Source of the DNA: Hetaerina americana
Taxonomy: Eukaryota; Arthropoda; Insecta; Odonata; Calopterygidae
NCBI GenBank assembly: GCA_022747635.1
Contig: JAKTNV010000010.1
Location: 46,102,027-46,166,026, forward strand
Direction: 5' to 3'
DNA length: 64,000 bases
A program made the translations under genes and the position numbers. The notes beneath the pieces were generated by a model that was given only the letters and a program-made list of their open reading frames with translations, did no database searches and was not told where the DNA came from. The stretch's first letter is position 1; the number at the start of each line of letters is the position of its first letter. Positions 60,384 through 64,000 of this stretch are shown one piece after another.

Positions 60384-63300
60384 ACTATGCCCATTGTACG
60401 ATATATTATTTTGGAAGAATACATAATGTCGTTTACCGAAACTTATTATCAAATACAACTCGATCAATCGTGATATTTAATTCTTTGCTAAATCTTATTA
60501 ATCTTAAAAATATCTGTAAATTATGTCTCTTGTTGCTGTCATTTTCTAGCGGCAAGATGCAAAAATTTGCTACGCAATCCACGAAGTAGTTTTGATCCAC
60601 ATCAGAAAAATCCTTACTCGTAAAATAGAATGCATCCGGAAAACATAGTGAAGTGAGCTTATTCCGCCTCATAGTTCTCATTCAAGAAAGAAGTACGTTT
60701 TGGATGACAGGATAGGGAAAGAGAACAGACTTTGCCGGTAATCCTTTGAATGTATATCAACTGCTTTACGCCAAGGATTCTCGTTCTGATTACAAAGGAA
60801 CCCAAAGATTTCATCACCGTTAACTTCTGGTTTATTTCCATTCCTAGAGTTAGGAATGCACGGTAACTCTGACCTCCCTTATTCCACTCCCCCCGTAGTG
60901 TAGGTAGTTTTGTTCTCATTTCCATCTTCTCTAGAAGCTGAAAGAGGTAGGTCATTGCTCCGGAGAGCTTCTATTTAAACTGCGGTAAATCGGTATCATC
61001 TTGTTAGGTTACAAAGAATTCTACATTCCCACAACATTGCGCAATTTTTGAATGTGGAATGTGCATCAAAAAATAATATTAAATGTATAAGTAGGATAAA
61101 GCAAAAGTTTTTGGTCACAAAAAAATATCATAGTACATGAATTTACATAAATTATTGCGCAATAAATTTCCTTAAGGCAAAGGCTTATTTTCGAGACTTC
61201 TGAAATTAACTCTGTTAGGAAACAATTTATATCGGAAGCATGAAGACATTGGGGTACATCCAATAACCAAAAATTGTGGCGACATTGAATGACTGCATAA
61301 ATAGCGTGGAAGGTAAAGAAAAAAGGAAATGCAGCTTGTCATGTTCAATATTACATATTAACGACCTAGGTTTCAATATGCATTCAGTAATTTAGCATCC
61401 GCTTCTGTTGCATATCTCTTAAATCAGTTGTATATGACGTATTTTCACATCGAAACCTGGAATACGAATGAATAATTTTATTTGAGGAAAATAGAATACT
61501 ATCATTTTATGCAAATTAATATGTCTGATTTTAATATCAATTACCTTTGCTTTACGTCATTATATATTTGAGGAACCTGACCTCCACTGAAATTACGAGT
61601 ACAACTATTTCGTTTCCATATTTTTCGTGAACTTTTCAATTAATATTTGAAAAATTTAAATTCACTCACACTCTTTGCCGTGCCAAAAAATACTAGATAC
61701 TTTAGGAGATTGCGTGGCACTTTCAATTTTCGTTCCCAAAAGGGGCAATTCTTAACTTTTGAGGGAAATTCAAATTCCTATTCCTAAGCGTTCATATCTT
61801 GAATTTTCAATGGGTGGAGATGTGATGCAGTAGGTGAGTTAACTTAAGTGATACTTCATGTTATGGCCGGAAATAATAAGTTCAACTGGTGTCTTGAGGA
61901 AAAATTTGTAAGAGCCTTGGAGATGGAAGGCAAAATGGCGATCCACAAATTTTGCGTCTTCGAGTCCCTATATGATCCCTGAGAGGATAAAAGAAAATAC
62001 AAAATCTACCCTGGGTGAAAAAACTTTTCCAGAAATAAAATCATGAGATTGGAAGTAAAAATATCGAAACAAATGAAACACCACTATCATTGTTTCTTTT
62101 ACTCATACTTCATAATGCATTACGTTCACAGGTAAAGAGAGGATGATTTCTTAATGGATTCTATTTTTCCATTCCCCTATATTGAATATTAAGGGTCAAC
62201 TTTTGGATCGTAGGAGACGAAAATTTTTAGACAATAGAAAATGATAACCTTAAATGACTTATAGGCCTATAAGGACTAAATAAAAATATAATACAAAGCA
62301 GATTAAATGTTTGCATTATAATTATTTTTGAGCGTTAACTTCTTGCAGCTGAGAATCTGAAATAGTTTCTACCGTTAATAAAACAGAAAATATCTGTCTC
62401 TATTTTACCCTACGCGTGCACATAACGCAACTATGGATATAATTACCTCTTATTGAGAAAGTTGAGAGCTGAGAAAGAGAGAGAGCAAGGAAAAAAGTGC
62501 TCCAAATTATCTGGTGAAGTACAATAAGTTTCCCACAAACATTCAGCCTCGTGAATGTTGCAAATTCGAATGGAGTCAATGAGTTTAGCGGGAAATGTTC
62601 ACTATATTTTTAGGATAATATTTGCACAGGAGAAATATATCATTCGCATATGTTCTTTAAATTTTTGCTAGATGAAGGGGTAATTAGAAAAATTTTAAAA
62701 TAAAACTAATAAAAAATTAAGAATTTAAAAAAAAGCTTGTTTCTAGAGCTAAAATGAATCTGATAAAATTCAATCTACAAGTTAGTGGTATAGTAAGAAT
62801 TTTTATCCACTAAGCTAATTGAGCCTCAAGCACTAAGATATTAGCATTTACAATTTTGAGTAGCAGGTTCACATTATCAAATATTGCCATAGATAAATCT
62901 TTTCCCCTAACCCTTCTTACATTATATTAACCCAGTTACAATAAGTGTTCACTTTATCTATACTCATAATTAACTTGGGTATATCTTCAAAAACATTTTC
63001 ATCGCATGGATTCCGGAAAATAAGTTTTCGTATCCAGTGCAAGCTACTAAATATGTTATATACCTGTATATTGAAGTTTAAGGATGATATTCATTAATTC
63101 ATTAATTTTTATAATAGATGCAACCAACCCGTTACTGTTATGGAGCCTGGTAACTAGCAGTAATGCAAAATCATTGCATTAAAGAAAATTTTGAAAAAGG
63201 AAAGTTCTCTACTAAATATTTTATCCCAGTTTATAAAAGTAATGGAAGTCCTTTCCAAAGTTTTAGCATTGATTAGTTTTTAACTGTTATCCAGTATCTG

Positions 63301-64000
63301 TCTTTGAATGAGTGTTTTTTTTAAGCATATGAGCGAGACACACTCGATTTTTAATTCTATTCAATATCCGTATAGTGTAGGTGTCCCTCATTCAGCTAAA
63401 TTTGTAAAAAATATTGGTAAAAGGAATACGCCTGGATAGTTGGTAGAACAAGGGTTTTATTATTAGCATTTCCAAATGTTGTGAGAATACAATTTTAAGA
63501 ATCAACTCCCCAAGGTGAACACGAAGTAGATATAAATTTCGAAAGTTTTGAGAAATATTGTTACTACCCTATCGTATTCTGATTGAGCAAGTCATGAATA
63601 TAAGAAAAAAATATTGCCTTTAAAGGAGGTTTAAAATATCGTTTCGGTCGTATGCATTAGGGACCAGATTAGATATCATCACAATCGTCAAAATGTAACC
63701 TCACGTAAGCTGTCAGAGGTGTTTTATATTAATTATTATTGTGTCTACTAAAACCGCTAAAATGGCATTGTCTCACTTGATTACCTGAGTACATTTATAG
63801 CTGTTTTTTTGCAATTTCCAATGTTTGAACCATCAACTTCAATATTTGTTTCTGGTCTCTTATAAATATGCAATTCTGGCAGTAAATGCTTGATTTGAAA
63901 TCCTTCTCCTGTCATATGTGTATACCGTTGAGGTTACTTGCAATAGAGCAAGAGGATATACTTTTGCAGGCATTTATTGCCATAAATAATTGAATAATTA
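60381..64000. other. AT-rich spacer, no recognised gene
   Basis: Two reverse frames at 60433-60681 and 60659-60955 are open but unrecognised. The rest is AT-rich sequence with no RNA, transposon or promoter feature I can support. Confidence 0.45.

Overview
The window looks like intergenic or intronic DNA from a large, AT-rich animal genome, most likely an arthropod and probably an insect. The species cannot be fixed from the sequence. The evidence is the lack of dense open frames or operon-like spacing, several mariner (DD34D) lineages, decayed non-LTR retrotransposon C-termini, tRNA-headed SINE-like repeats, long (TA)n microsatellites, and kilobase-scale purine-rich/pyrimidine-rich islands. 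I find no intact host protein-coding gene. Every protein-level match I recognise is a transposable-element remnant, and most long open frames are by-products of microsatellites, strand-asymmetric DNA or repeats.

Layout. 0-9 kb: AT-rich DNA with a LINE-type fragment (3.6 kb), an unexplained richer block (6.2-6.6 kb), a SINE body fragment (7.3 kb) and a Pif1/Helitron-type helicase fragment (8.3 kb). 9-10 kb: a 69-nt miRNA-like hairpin, a tRNA-like SINE head and a mariner 3' end. 12.7-16.8 kb: GC-richer purine-biased DNA, a SINE fragment, a (TA)n tract and a LINE C-terminus. 17.5-19.2 kb: a compact array of 457-bp units, each carrying a tRNA-like sequence, with two units on one strand and one inverted, bounded on both sides by (TA)n. 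22-24 kb: another LINE fragment, a GC-rich pyrimidine-biased island and another tRNA-like head. 31.4-32.3 kb: a badly decayed mariner.

36.3-40.8 kb is the most informative stretch. A roughly 590-bp sequence is present twice in inverted orientation about 2 kb apart. One copy is split by a nearly complete 1.32-kb mariner, whose transposase is broken by a single frameshift; the other copy is uninterrupted and gives the pre-insertion site. A LINE C-terminus lies between the copies. At 41 kb there is a SINE with a tRNA-like head and a perfect 31-bp inverted repeat. At 48.4-49.2 kb a second mariner has two copies of its own 5' end facing each other. 52.9 kb carries an 83-bp mariner-type MITE. 54.5-55.7 and 57.9-58.7 kb are strongly strand-asymmetric islands. 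60.0-60.25 kb is a 95-bp imperfect inverted repeat with a hammerhead-like (but not canonical) fold, again set between two (TA)n tracts.

There is no evidence of genes working together in a pathway. The history readable here is one of transposon insertion, inverted duplication and microsatellite growth inside repeats. All family calls rest on motif recognition by eye; no database search was run.
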